Translations under genes and position numbers: made by a program
Origin: Toxonevra muliebris
Lineage: Eukaryota > Arthropoda > Insecta > Diptera > Pallopteridae
Length of the DNA stretch: 64,000 bases
Assembly (NCBI GenBank): GCA_963691655.1
Contig: OY829329.1
Location: forward strand, 62,676,852 to 62,740,851
Direction of reading: 5' to 3'
The notes under the pieces: model-generated
Database searches by the model: none
Seen by the model: the letters and a program-made list of their open reading frames with translations, nothing else
Told to the model about the DNA's origin: nothing
Part shown: positions 34,401-46,799 of the stretch, in pieces
How positions within the stretch are numbered: position 1 is the stretch's first letter
Layout of the letters: each line of letters starts with the position of its first letter

Positions 34401-35685
34401 TTGGGAGTATGAAAGTATTAACTCGTATTTTTTTCGTTATTTGGACATTTATTGTGAAAAAGCGATTATAAATTTATTCTTTAAAGTATTGTCCATCGTT
34501 AGCCACAACATTTTAACATTTTTCTGGTAGCATACGGATTCCGCGTCGAAAGAACTCCTCATCTTTTGAGGCTATCCACGAATCGACCCATTTTTTGAGT
34601 TCTTCGAAAGAACGGAAGTGCTGTTCAGCCAGGCCATGTGTCATCGATCGGAACAAGTGGTAATCAGAAGGAGCAATGTCTGGAGAATATGGCGGGTGGG
34701 GTAGCAATTCCCATTTCAGCGTTTCCAAGTATGTTTTTACTTGCCTTGCAACATGCGGCCGAGCATTGTCGTGCTGAAGAATAACTTCGTCGTGTCTATT
34801 CTCATATTCTGGCCTATTATCTTTTAATGCTCGGCTCAAACGCATCAATTGTAGTCGGTAGCGGTCGCCAGTGATCGTTTCATTCGGTTTCAACAGCTCA
34901 TAATACACGACACCTTTCATATCCCACCAAATACACAGCATGAGCTTGGATCCATGGATGTTCGGCTTTGCCGTTGATGTTGATGCATGTCCGGGCGGTC
35001 CCCATGATTTTCTACGCTTTGGGTTATCGTAACGTATCCGTTTTTCATGGCCAGTCACAATATGATGCAGAAAACCCTTGCTTTTCTGTCGTTCAATCAG
35101 CAGTTCACATGTGAAAAATCGTCGTTCGACGTCTCTCGGCTTCAATTCGTACGGCACCCAATTTCCTTGCTTTTGAATCATTCCCAATGCTTTTAATCGT
35201 TTAGAAATGGTTGATTGATCAACTCCTAAAGATTCTGCAAGTTCTTGTTGCGTTTGACATGAATCTTCTTCGAGTAAAGACTTCAATTCTTCATCTTCGA
35301 ACTTTTTGGGGCCGCCTGAACGTTCCCTGTCTTCAACATCAAAATCACCACTTTTGAAACGGGCATAACACACCTGACACATTCTAACGTCTATAGCACA
35401 GTCAAGATAAGCTTCAGTGAGTAAACGATGTGCTTCAGTTGCGTTTTTCTTTAAATGGAAGAAGCAAATTAAAACTTCCCGCAAATGTTGTTTTGTTGGC
35501 ACGAAATTCGACATTTTTAGCTATAGTAAAACACTTTTGTAAAATTATGAAAATTATTTGACAGATCAATTCTTATAGTATTTTTGGCGCTCTTCGAGGT
35601 AGAATAGCTGCCAATGTCAAAAAATGGTGCGTATGATAGATATGAAGTTAGTCACAATTACGAGTTTATACATTTAAACTCCCAA
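34401..35685 (-). mobile_element. Mariner copy C, complete element (1,285 bp)
   Basis: TA dinucleotides lie at 34399-34400 and 35686-35687. Inverted ends begin TTGGGAGTATGAAAG on the left and, reversed, TTGGGAGTTTAAATG on the right. Similarity resumes at ATAAACTCGTAATT. Length is normal for mariner. The gene inside is nearly complete. Confidence 0.88.
34513..35514 (-). pseudogene. Mariner copy C transposase: open 333 aa frame but first catalytic Asp is His
   Basis: The frame opens at MSNFVPTKQHLREVLICFFH and runs without interruption for 333 codons. It has the paired helix-turn-helix region (to about residue 110), the linker WVPYELKPRDVE (119-130), and then the catalytic domain. Residue 156 is His (IVTGHEKRIRYD; codon 35047-35049), where Mos1-type transposases have Asp156. 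Asp249 (LQHDNARPH) and Asp284 (YSPDIAPSDYHLF) are kept with 34 residues between them. A stop follows EKC; the next codons read NVVANDGQYFKE, so about a dozen C-terminal residues are cut off. The missing metal ligand should abolish strand cleavage. The protein could still bind ends. Confidence 0.85.
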
Positions 35686-35687
35686 TA

Positions 35688-36133
35688 GTAATTAAAAATT
35701 AAAAAATTCGTAATTAAAATATTTAAGCAAATCCTCTACAAATTTAGGACTATGAGAAGCTTCTCAATCTCAATTCAGGATATCTTAGCCCATCTATCTA
35801 AGGAAATTTTTTTCGTAATATATTCAGTTTAGTCTTGTCCAGTGTTCCTGAACGGTTCTGTCAGTCTGGCATTTCAGCCTTTGCTATTTCCCTGATTGCA
35901 GCGCAAGTGGAAGCTCTATATCCAACTATTATTTGGAGCAGCAAGGAAGTGAGAAATTATATCCTCTTTCTTAGAGGAATTGAGTTTGAGCAACGTTTAG
36001 ATTTGATATTTGTTTCGTTTCGCTAATTCATGCCATTTTTATATCTGCAAAGTTTCTGTGAGCTGGAACCCAAATTAGACATGATTATAGCTAGAAATAC
36101 ACTAACTTTGCTTGGAAGTTGAATTGAATCGGG
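35688..36133. other. Intronic DNA without recognised features
   Basis: A + strand frame at 35835-36026 shows no known motif. Confidence 0.35.
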
Positions 36134-36141
36134 ATGCATAT

Positions 36142-37129
36142 CAGGGATGCCAACTCATTTTTTCTTTCTCCCCGATAGCTCCCCGTTTTTCGATCAAATT
36201 CCCCGCATCGGTATAATTTTATATTATAAAAGAGCGACACGCACTTTCCATATAAACATTTTACAAAAACGAAAAATACCTTAAAATTTATCTCGGTGTT
36301 ATTTTAGGGCGATCCTGAACTTTCTCGGTCCAAAACTTAACCAAATTTTATAGGACTCGTAGATTAATAGAAATGTACTTTCTGAATCCGGAATTCTCTT
36401 GACACATGGGAGATTTAGTTTCAAGGGAACCCACTCTTAAAATCGATCGGACTCCAACTTGCACAAAGTTTAGTCAGATTGGGTAGTAGTTATCACTCCA
36501 AATTTGAACGAGATGAGGTGTGTCGAGTTACTAGACGTTAATTTTAATAGACAAGCCTCAACCCACTTTTGGACATCAAATTTATCACAGGAAAAGACAT
36601 GGGCTTTCTTTTAACTTAAATAAAAAATGGCGAAAACTTTATTTTGAGAAAAAATGGTTTAAAGTTTTGACTGATGGTTTTTAACAGGTAAAATATACTT
36701 CTTCATTATGATGGCTGACCGTAATTTATAAGTTTACAGATTAGTCAGCAGGGATTAAGAGTTATTAATCAGGAGGTGCTGGACGAAGACATAGCTAAGC
36801 CTTTCTGAACGGCCGAAATCATCTATATCTACGAAATCACTCCGAGTTTCTCTCTGAAATTTTTACAAAATACCTACTTTCAAATATCATATTTTTTAAA
36901 AATCGATTTCTCCAAACCAATAAAGTGCCCACTTAAAAAACGATGAAGATTTTAAGACCCAAAATATGAAATAAGCATAAGTAAAACGTTTTACATTACA
37001 TAAAATTTGACAAAAAAAAAAAAGCTGGACGACTTCAAATTCCCCGCAAAAAACAGCTCATTCCCCGATTCCCCGCTCTAAGTAAAATTCTCCGCAAATC
37101 GGGGAATTCCCCGCAAGTTGGCATCGCTG
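36142..37129. mobile_element. Non-autonomous hAT element, copy 2 (988 bp)
   Basis: Same family and orientation as 9,728-10,669: CAGGGATGCCAACT on the left, CAGCGATGCCAACT reversed on the right. A perfect 8 bp duplication ATGCATAT flanks it (36134-36141 and 37130-37137). Both ends carry repeated TTCCCCG motifs, and the shared interior includes TTAATCAGGAGGTGCTG and TTCTGAACGGCCGAA. It has about 200 bp not seen in copy 1 (near 36,285-36,560) and lacks other parts. No transposase frame. Confidence 0.9.
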
Positions 37130-37137
37130 ATGCATAT

Positions 37138-37985
37138 ATAGAGATATCTCATACAGGCCCAGCACCCCATTTAATACCTGTTAGTATAGAGTTAGATTTC
37201 AAAGCTAGCTTCGTCACGATTGTTTTTAAAATTTGGTCTAGCTGAGAAAAATGTATTGAAGCTCTTCATGATGTTCAGTTTGGGGATTGCAAGATCTGTG
37301 ACGGATAGATTTTTCAGAGGTAGACTTTTTCAGATACTTTCGGGAGAATAAGGAAGAAGGGGAGACGCATCTGGTACCTCTTCTGCTTTAGAACTTTAAT
37401 GGCCTGCCCATCTTTTTTTTTCATGAAGAACCTCTTCTATTTATCTTTTTGAAAAATCGCCTAATTTACCTTGAGTCTCATATAAAACAAAATTTAAATA
37501 AAATCTAATTTTGTTCCCCTTTTGTGGGCTCAAGTCACACTGCCCTATTGGCGAAAAAAAAAATATAAAAAAAACTTTAAATGTTTTACACAGTTTTTTT
37601 CGTTTCATTTCTGTTTTCTACTTTTTTAGCTGACTTCATGTTTTTAGTTTTTTATAAGCGCGTTCAGTCATATTTACACAGTATGTGGCAGGCACTACTT
37701 GCTGCTGGATACTTGACCTAAAGTTTAAGTGTCATTATGGGTTTAAGAATGCATATTTTGCGGATACTTAATTTAGTTTATTACAAAAAATATTTAGTTA
37801 CGAGTGTATGAACGTACAATGTAATATTTTTTAGATGGAAACGAAGTTAGATTTTTTTTTCATTACATATGCTTGACAATATTAAAACAATATACATTGA
37901 GTGTCTAGGAACTATAAGTGTTTGTATAAGTTCATAATATTCCAATTAAATCTAATCCAGCTATGTTTCTATCGATTTTAAATTT
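37138..37985. other. Intronic DNA without recognised features
   Basis: No element ends, arrays or domains were recognised. Confidence 0.35.
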
Positions 37986-37989
37986 AACT

Positions 37990-39160
37990 TTAAATTTAAA
38001 TTTCATGATTCTGATCCCACAACTTTAAACGTTTCTTCTCGACTCTGCCTTCACAACTCTGACTCCTAATCTCTGACTTTACGATTTTTACTCCACGACT
38101 CTGACTCTACGAATCTGACTTCTTGAGCCTTACTTTGACTTCAGAATTCTGACTCCATTAATTTGATTCCACAGCTTCAACGCTACGACATTGATTCCAC
38201 AATTCTGACTCTATGACTCAAACTACATGATTTTAACTCCACGACTCTGACTCCACGACTCTGACTCCACGACTCTGACTCCACGACTCTGACTCAACGA
38301 ATCTGACTTCATGAGCCTAACTTCACGATTTTGACTTCAAAATTCTGACTACATGACTCTGACTCCATTAATTTGACTCCACAGCTTCAACGCTACATTG
38401 ATTCCACAATTCTGACTCTACGACTCAAACTACATGACTCTGACTCCACGACTCTGACTCGACGAATCTGACTTCATGAACCTAACTTCACGACTTTGAC
38501 TTCAGAATTCTGACTGCATGACTCTGACCCCTTTAATTTGACTCCACAACTTCCACAATTCTGACTCTATGACTCAAACTACATGACCTTAACGCCATGA
38601 CTCTGACTCCATGACTCTGACTCCATGACTCTGACTCCATGACTCTGACTCCATGACTCTGACTCCATGACTCTGACTCCATGACTCTGACTCGACGATT
38701 TTGATTTTATGAGCCTAACTTCACGACTTTGACTTCAGAATTCTGACTGCATGACTCTGACCCCATTAATTTGACTCCACAACTTCCACAATTCTGACTC
38801 TACGACTCAAACTAAATGACTTTAACGCCATGACTCTGACTCCATAACTCCGACTCCACGACTCTGACTCCACGACTCTGACTCCACGATTTTAACTTCA
38901 CGACTTTGACTTCACGACTTTGACTTCACGACTTTGACTTCACGACTTTGACTTCACGATTTTAACTTCACGACTTTGACTTCACGACTTTGACTTCACG
39001 ACTTTGACTTCACGACTTTGACTTCACGACTTTGACTTCACGACTTTGACTTCACGACTTTGACTTCACGACTTTGAGTTCAGGACTTTGACTCCACAAA
39101 TCTGACTCCAAGATTCTGACTCACTCAGACTTTTGCCTTTGACTCCACAACACGTTGCAT
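37990..39160. repeat. 14 bp minisatellite (CACGACTTTGACTT / CATGACTCTGACTC)
   Basis: Two homogeneous blocks stand out: CATGACTCTGACTC around 38,595-38,695 and CACGACTTTGACTT around 38,895-39,075. They are embedded in degenerate units of the same pattern (GACTCTGACTCCAC). A larger unit of several variant repeats recurs near 38,150, 38,360, 38,520 and 38,760, each marked by TTAATTTGACTCCACA. The repeat alternates pyrimidine-rich and GAC motifs and shows no coding use. Confidence 0.9.
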
Positions 39161-41090
39161 AACCATAACATTTTAACTGCCCACACGCTCATAAAATAAA
39201 ATAAAAAGTAAGAAAAAAAATTTCCGCCATCCATAAAACGACGTTGTCAATTCCCAATTTCCTAATAAATTATGTGATATTTCTTTTTACTATAGCATAG
39301 TTAATGGCAATTTGTAATATCAGTAGCACAGCACCCAACTTTCTTACTGCTTCACTTCTTCACCCACAAGAAATGTACATACAGAAGAAAAAGTGTATCT
39401 TTTAAATGCAGATACACTAAAAATGTATGAAGAGAAATTATAGAAACAATCAAGGAATCAAGAAAAAAAAAGGGACAAGGAATGAATGTTAAAGAAACAT
39501 GCAAAGGGAAACACTTTCTACTTTTTTTTTTTGCTTTTATCACGTTAATGTACCATAGAGCAAAAAAAAAAAATAGAAAAAACCAATCTAATAAAAGAGT
39601 AGCAGCAATAGAAAAAGACAAGCACATATAGGGCATGATACGATACAATACGACACGACCTAACCCTGACCTAAGATTCCAAGTACGCTGCTGCGCTGTT
39701 TAATATACATTTATATTTTTTTCTTGTAAGTATCCAACAAATACGTAGAAAAAGAAGAAAAATTCTTATGAAATATTATTTTTTTTCTTTTTCTTTACTG
39801 TTATATGAAATATCTTCATATTTAAGATACCTGCACAGACACAAATACATACACAAGTTAGCACACGCACACAGGCCAATGTGTATACGCACATACATTC
39901 CAATATTCTTACATTTCTATTAGCTTAACTTATTTTCTGTGAAACTTTTTCATCAAGTATTTTAGCAATCACAACAACAACAGCAACAAGCTGCACATTA
40001 AATTGAAAAAAGTTTCTGTCATTCTTTCTATTCATATCTCTTCTTTATTTTTTTTTTTTTTTTTTTTTTGAGGATACGAACTAAAAAAAAGACTTAATCA
40101 AAAGTTTCTATTAAATTGCAAAAAATGCAAAAATGTGAAATGACAAAAAAAAAAAAAAAATCAGACATTTTTTTGGGTACTCCCCCAAGAATTGAAAAGA
40201 AAATATCAGAAATATGTGTAAACATGTTAATATATTGATTTAAGGTTTGGAGACACATCTTCGTTGTACCAATGTAAAACATTTTAGTGTAATAGACAAC
40301 ACTGTACCAAATAAGTTTAATTCATAACATTGCATACTTTTAGGTGATGTTTATTCCTTTATAAGTATGTAGCTATAATAAGAATTGCTGAAAAAGTATT
40401 TCTAAGCAGCAAATTAATCATCATTAATTCCTAAATCTCTAGCAGTTCTATACTCCAAGCTATCGTGGTTTCTTTTACATTTGAACTTCAGTTTATGTAT
40501 GGATGAAGCATCAATTTTCATATTAATATTTAATATTTTTCTTGTGTATAATAACATCTATGAAATATGAACACCACTTTAAACAGAAACACATAAATAA
40601 ACGTACTTTTAAAGTAGTCAATCCAGTATGAAATACTCAAAAATTATACAATCGATATTCTTTGTTGTTGTTCAAGATTTTTAATGCTAGTTTTTGTTTT
40701 TTTTTGTCGAAATCAAACATAAACAAACAATTATGTAAACATAAAATTATATTGTTTATTGTAAGCAAAATTGTGGTTTAAAACTTAGAAAAAATATGTA
40801 AACAAGAAAAACATTCTAAGATAAATTTCAAATTGATGTTTCACAGAGCTTTACTCATTAAAAAAAAAAACTCAAGGAAAAATTAAGTAATTCTATTGAA
40901 TAACTTTGTATTTGAGATCGGTTAGGTTATGTTATGGTGAAATTCAGGCTTACTTTGGCCTACAAGTGCTTGCCTGTTGCAGTACAAATTTTTTCGGCTG
41001 AGCCTTAACTAAAACTATTCAAAGTTCTTGAGTCTAATATTAAGTAGCATTTTTGAATTTGATTTGAAAATGAAAATCTGCAAATTTAAA
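39161..41090. other. Intronic DNA without recognised features
   Basis: Homopolymer runs (poly(T) of 23 at 40,048-40,070; poly(A) at 40,146-40,160) and CA-rich tracts only. Confidence 0.4.
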
Positions 41091-41099
41091 ATGGAAAAA

Positions 41100-41305
41100 T
41101 TCAAACTTAATGTGCAAATATTTAAATTGAATATAAAAATGTTTAAATTAAATTTTAAAATATTTAAATTAAATATAAAAATATTTAAATTAAATATAAA
41201 AATATTTAAATTAAATATAAAAATATTTAAATTAAATATAAAAATATTTAAACTAAATATAAAAATATTTAAATTAAATATAAAAATATTTAAATTGAAT
41301 GTGAA
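41100..41305. repeat. 21 bp AT minisatellite
   Basis: About nine copies of a unit AAAATATTTAAATTAAATAT (20-21 bp), nearly identical in the middle (41,160-41,290) and diverging at the edges. The unit length keeps a reading frame open (KIFKLNI repeated), which is a by-product of the 21 bp period. Confidence 0.9.
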
Positions 41306-41559
41306 ACTCCTTAACTAAAATCGAAATATTTGTTTAAAAGTTCTGAGAGTAAGACCTTTTAAAATAATTTTTCATGGTGATCAAAATTGTTAAATTTTCC
41401 TTTATTTATTGTTTTGCATTGAAAGTATGTTCTTCAACTGAACGACTTTATTTTCACAATACTAACCCAAATCACATTATTCTGACCCCACAACTTCGGA
41501 TATTACATCAAGAACCTTCATTTTCAGACTTTGAATTTAAGAGAATCTACTTTTATGAT

Positions 41560-42900
41560 CCTTAGACACTGACTTCACGAATTTTTCTATGGATTCTATG
41601 ACTTTGACTTCCCCCTACTTGATTTCCAACTACTCGACTTTAACTCTAACTTGACTATTCAAATTGTGAGTATATTACTATGTAAATCTGATGCTAAAAA
41701 CGGTTTGAATTTTTTAAAACGATAGCATAAACACACTTCAAGTTCGTTTTGAAGTTTTCGATTCCCAATAGAAACCGTTTAAGTATTTTCATAAACATCC
41801 TGCATGACTCTGATTCACAACTTTGAAACTGTCTTTTCGGCTCTCATTATTCAACCGACTCCATTTCTCTGACTCTACTATTCTGATTCTTCAACATTGA
41901 CCTCACGACTTTGACTTAGGCAACACGACTTGAACTTCACGACTACAGCATCTCGACTCTACGATTTTGACACTTCCCCACTCTGCCTATTTGGCTCTAA
42001 GACTGACTTCACGATTTTCACTGACTCTATGATTTTGAGTCACAACTTTGAACCTGACTTGTTGACTCTAAATGCGATGAAATGATTTAGATCTCCAACT
42101 TTAGTTCTACAATTCTGATTCTTTGGTTTTAACCTCTGACTCCAGGACTCTGTCTTCATAACTCGAAGGCAGTTCTCTCACTGGAAGCAACACAAGTGTG
42201 ATTCTATACAATGCTATTGACAGTCGCCGCTTTATGATTGATCACAGTTGCGTTGCTTTCAGTGAGAAAACGAATTTACTGAACTATTTTGTTTTCACAT
42301 TTCTGACTCTACAACTCTGGCTTCATGATTTTAAACCACCAAACTTTGAGTCATCAACTCGTATTTCTAACTTTGACTCCTCAACTCTGATTCTACAATT
42401 TTGGAACTCCTGCTCCAATTTTAGACTTTTGACGGTTCTGCCTCCTTGGCACTGATTCCACGACTCCGACTTCAGAACCCCGATTTCGCCCACACAATTT
42501 CGAGTCTGACTCTGCTTTTAAAACTCTAACTCCACGGCCCAAGTTTTAGTAACTTTGAGATTGATTCCACGATTTTCCTTAATAAAATTAACTTCTCAAA
42601 ACTGATCTCACATATTTGACCACTTAACATTTCGTCGCCTGGGAATTGATTTGGCGTATGTGTATAAGTATTCCTGTGCCTATACGCCAAATCAATACTC
42701 AGGCGACGATTTATTCCACAACTTTCAGGGCTCCGACTTTACAGTCTCGATTGCACGGTTTTAACCAAGACTCTGGACCTACGACCCTGAATTTTTGCTT
42801 TTGACTTCACATCATTTAATTTATAACTTTTGACTATGATTTAAAGTCTTAGACTCTACAATTCTTTTTCCTGTTTTCTCGCTTATAACTAAACGACTTC
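41560..42900. repeat. Highly degenerate relative of the 14 bp minisatellite
   Basis: GACTCTGACT, ACGACTTTGACTT and ATTCTGATT-like motifs recur irregularly throughout. This looks like an older, decayed extension of the array at 38-39 kb. Confidence 0.65.
42633..42708. repeat. Perfectly framed hairpin inside the decayed array
   Basis: Arms 42633-42658 and 42683-42708 are inverted repeats of 26 bp with two mismatches (CGTCGCCTGGGAATTGATTT on the left). They surround a 24 nt loop. The sequence is unlike the surrounding minisatellite and is probably a tiny foldback element. Confidence 0.8.
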
Positions 42901-42909
42901 TGACTCTTG

Positions 42910-45030
42910 AAGGAAAAAATTGTGCGCGTGTTTTTTTTTTTTTTTTTTAGTTTGATACTTTTACCCCAAAGCTTTGATACTGAGTAAATTTCATGCTGAT
43001 GTTTCATTTTGATATTTGAAATAATGTTACAACATTTATTTATTTTAAAACGCATTAATCATGAAAATCTCCTTTTCATTCTCTCTCTCTCTCTCTCTCC
43101 CTGTCGATCCTTTTATCACTTTCTTTCACTGACATTGAAGTACAAAACATATCGCTGACATTTCGTTAACGAGACAACAAAATGTAGAAATCTATTTAAC
43201 TTTGTCATTTAATATTTATGACTTCCGTTTCCAGCTATACATAACTACAAAGTAGTATATGAAATATATACATAAATACCCAGTAGGAAATAAATTGTCA
43301 CTTTGTTGATTCTGAAATTGAGTAATTAAGGAGAGGGTTTAGATTTTTGTCCTTTAAAAAAATATACTTTAATTAAAAAGCAACGAGACCTGCCTAGAGA
43401 TCTGAAAATAATACTGTAGAAATTTTATATCTAAGTTCGTCTGAAAATGGCACAATTGTCGCAAGAGTGTTTCAAAAAATCTGCAATGCTCTGTTTTTTT
43501 GCAACTAATGAACAACAAAATCAAAACACATGTGCATGAAAGATTTTTGATATCATTCTTGGGATATTTTGGACTCTTTCGGCATTATTCAGACCAAACG
43601 ATTCTTTTTTCTGAATAGAACTACTGTTTCCCGCATAATTTCGTTTTGGAAACACAATTCTGAAATTTCTCTGAACTCATTTATAAATCAATCATGAATG
43701 TTGTAATTTCCTATTGAGTTTACATACATGCGTATATACAAAATTTAGATTTATAGCGCATGCCATAAAATTTACAGCTTTAACTGAATTATTGAATGCT
43801 TATCGGATTACTAGTCAAAAAAAAAAAAAAAGAAAGAAAACATCATACGACAACAAAGTTGTACGTGAAAACATCAGCAGCTGCTTTAATCTTGAAATAA
43901 TCATTTATAATTAAATAATCTAAAGTGAAACACAAGTAATTAAAAAAAAATAACAGCTGCAAAATTTATTTAGTTGATTATGAAGAGGTCAATACATTTG
44001 TGGCGATTTAAGCGATTAAATGAAATAAGTGAATGCTGCAGACAAGCAGACAGAAAGCACCTAAACACTAACTTTTTTCCATTCCATCATCTTGCTTATC
44101 TTTTTCAATTACCTTTAAGCTATATATAGTATGAATTTAAATACTTTTCTACTAACTTTTCTCAATGTTCAGATATTTCCATTTCACAAAACTTTTATTA
44201 AGTCTCCTTCTGTTTTTTTTTCTCCTTTTTTTGTAATTATTTTCTTTGCTTTCCATGATAAATGTAGATATAAATTTGCATTTTCTCCTCATAACCACAA
44301 AACAAACAGAAAAATGTTTAATTCAAATCTGTCTTTATTTACATTTAATTACTTACTTGGTATTTTTTATATTATATATTGTGTAATTTGTTTAAAATTA
44401 AACCTAATGCGTTTGCTTAATGTTCTCTGGGGGATTTTGCAAAACTCTAAATTTATACCAATACAAAAATATAATAAAAAAAAAGAAAAATTAATTTAAA
44501 TTCTCTTTAACAAAATTAAAGCTTATTGAGAAATTATTCTTCTTAAGGAGAAGGTATTAAAGCTTTTTGTACTTTGCAGCATAATTCGCTGAAGAAATTC
44601 TTTGGCCTAAAGGTAAATAAATGAAGCTGCCGTTGGCTGCATGTGAGAATATGTTAATTTTAATAAAAAAAATAAATAAAAAATAAAAAAAATACTTTGT
44701 AAAATGTTAAAAAGAATAAAATTATATATATTATACATAGCCATCAAAGTATGTATAGGCACATGAACGTAGAGAAGAGTGCATTTAGTTTGCGTGTAAA
44801 GTTGGCACGACACTGAAAAGGGAACACACACACACTTACATGTATGCCACAAAAAAAAAAAAGGTTTTTTTCATCAGTAGGTAACCATTAAAAATTCTTA
44901 TCAAAGTTTAATAGCTGAAAAAAAATTCAGTAGGTATGTATATTTAATTTAATCACACTTTATACCACAGCTGGAGAATACTCAGCATTGAACGTAAAAT
45001 CATTTAATAACACTGTTCTACAAATGGAAA
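42910..45030. other. Intronic DNA; (CT)n microsatellite at 43,081-43,099
   Basis: A (CT)n tract of about nine units and long A/T runs are the only recognised features. The 122-codon frame at 44,131 is Phe/Asn/Lys-rich with no domain. Confidence 0.4.
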
Positions 45031-45036
45031 CTTTTG

Positions 45037-45968
45037 AAAACGAGCAGAGACGTGACAAATGCACTTAGGGTAATAGGAGGTCGCTGAGTCCGAATCCGTG
45101 GTCCGTTTTGCTCTGCTGCGTCACAAGTTTTTTTTTATTGGCATCAAAATTTTTAAAATTGAAAAAACAAAAAAATAAAAATGCAGTTCATATTTTTTTT
45201 CATCAAAACATCGATTTTTACAAAAAAAAATTTTTCGATTTTTTTATTTTTTAACTTTGAAAATTTAAAAAAAAAATTTTTTTTTTTTATTTATTTATTT
45301 TTTCGTAATTTTTTTTATCCTCGTTATCATCGTTCACTTTTATCTCGTTGTTAGCTTAACCCAGCCAGGTTCAAAAACTGTTTTTGAACCTGGCTCAGGA
45401 ACGGCTTAGCGATAAGTTGCTTATATGAGAATTTAAGTAAAGATTTAAGAAAAAAAAGATATTAATTTTTTAGCGTAATTCAATTTTTATTTTATACAAA
45501 TTAGCAGCAAGGCAGTTGTAATCTGATCCGCTCAGATTACTAATCATGACTTTAAGTAGTTTCCAAGGAACGGTTAATTAAAATATTAAGCGAAAGCTTT
45601 AGTTACTTATTTACAAAAATGAGTGCAACTCTACATAGTTTTTTTTTATGTTAACAATTACAAAAAGTTATAGATGAAATTAAATTTGGAGCCGCTAGGC
45701 ATTACTGGGTTAAGCTAGCAACGAGATAAAAGTGAACGATGATAACGAGGATGAAAAAAAATACGAAAAAATTAATTATAATTTTTTTTGCAAACAAATT
45801 TGATGACAAAAAATATGAACTGCATTTTGAACTTTTTTTTTTTTCAATTTTAAAAAGTTTGATGCCAATAACAAAAAATTGTGACGTAGCTGAGCAAAGC
45901 GGACCACGGATTCGGACTCAGCGAACCCCCATTACCCTAAGTACACTTGTTCCGTCTCTGCTCATTTT
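45037..45968. mobile_element. Palindromic (foldback) element with arms of about 250-320 bp
   Basis: The left arm (45037-45359) and right arm (45710-45968) are inverted copies over most of their length. The shared order is GAGCAGAGAC, CTTAGGGTAAT, CGCTGAGTCCGAATCCGTGG, the GTGACG/GTCACAA region, TTGGCATCAAA, and finally TATCCTCGTTATCATCG and CTCGTTG-TAGC. The arms meet at TTAA, now split by a piggyBac-like MITE. Without that insertion the element is an almost uninterrupted palindrome of about 580 bp. No coding content or target duplication was established. Confidence 0.8.
45360..45709. mobile_element. piggyBac-like MITE at the centre of the palindrome (350 bp)
   Basis: TTAA at 45356-45359 and 45710-45713, with CCCAG at the left end and CTGGG at the right (reversed, CCCAGTAATGCCTAGCGG). 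Next to the left end is a perfect 15 bp hairpin, AGCCAGGTTCAAAAA (45363-45377) with its complement at 45381-45395. The same family forms the interrupted MITE at 21,451-22,401. Confidence 0.85.
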
Positions 45969-45975
45969 TAACTGT

Positions 45976-46789
45976 TGAATAATGAATAATGAGTGTAATT
46001 TTCTTTTATATTACATACATACCTACAAGTTTTTTCCCCTAATTTCTTTTCTTTTGAATAATAATAATAATATTATCTGCTAAGATATGATAATATTAAA
46101 TTGCAATAATCTTTCAGGTAAACTGTGAAATGCTAATATTAAATTGCACAAAATTTTTTCTCTATTTTTTCTCTCCCTGGAAATTTCATATTTTTCATTC
46201 ATTTCAAATCAAAAATACCACAAATAGCGTTAGTTTCAACAAAAACCAAACAGCAACTGTCAGCATACCCACACACACACATACACAGAAAAACTAGCTA
46301 TTACCCCTAAAGTTATGCAACAGAATTTGTGCACATGAGTGGGTTGTATCGTTTTCTGCAAATAAATGCGTTTGGGTGGCCGAGCAAATAAAAAAATAAA
46401 ATTTGTGTAGGTGTGTGAGCATTTTTAAAGTAAGTAAAGAATTTGTGAACTTTACCTTTTAAATGTAATAGTTGCAAAATCTTTAAAGGCTCATATTAAT
46501 TTAAAGCCAAAAAGTATGCTAAAAGTAAAATTTTAAAACCAAATTTTATATTTCTTTTTAACTTTTTTTTATATTTTTATTTAAAGTATATGTGCCACCT
46601 GTTTTTTTTTTTCATTTCAACCACTAGTAAATCCTGGAAGGGGGCTTTGGTTTCAAACTCCTATACATAAAAACCTCATAAATTTAACTCAATGATTGTG
46701 AATCAAAAGAAAATTTTTAAGGAGCACAAAAAATTAAAGCCCCTCTTCGAAAATATTTAGATGCACTAGTGAAACTAACATCACGGTAT
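45976..46789. other. Intronic DNA without recognised features
   Basis: AT-rich, with short AAT and CA tracts. No element ends were found. Confidence 0.35.
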
Positions 46790-46799
46790 TCTACTTGCT

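Noticed and set aside
41028..41318. 96-codon frame with repeated KIFKLNI
   Set aside because: It is produced by the 21 bp AT minisatellite. No protein family is implied.
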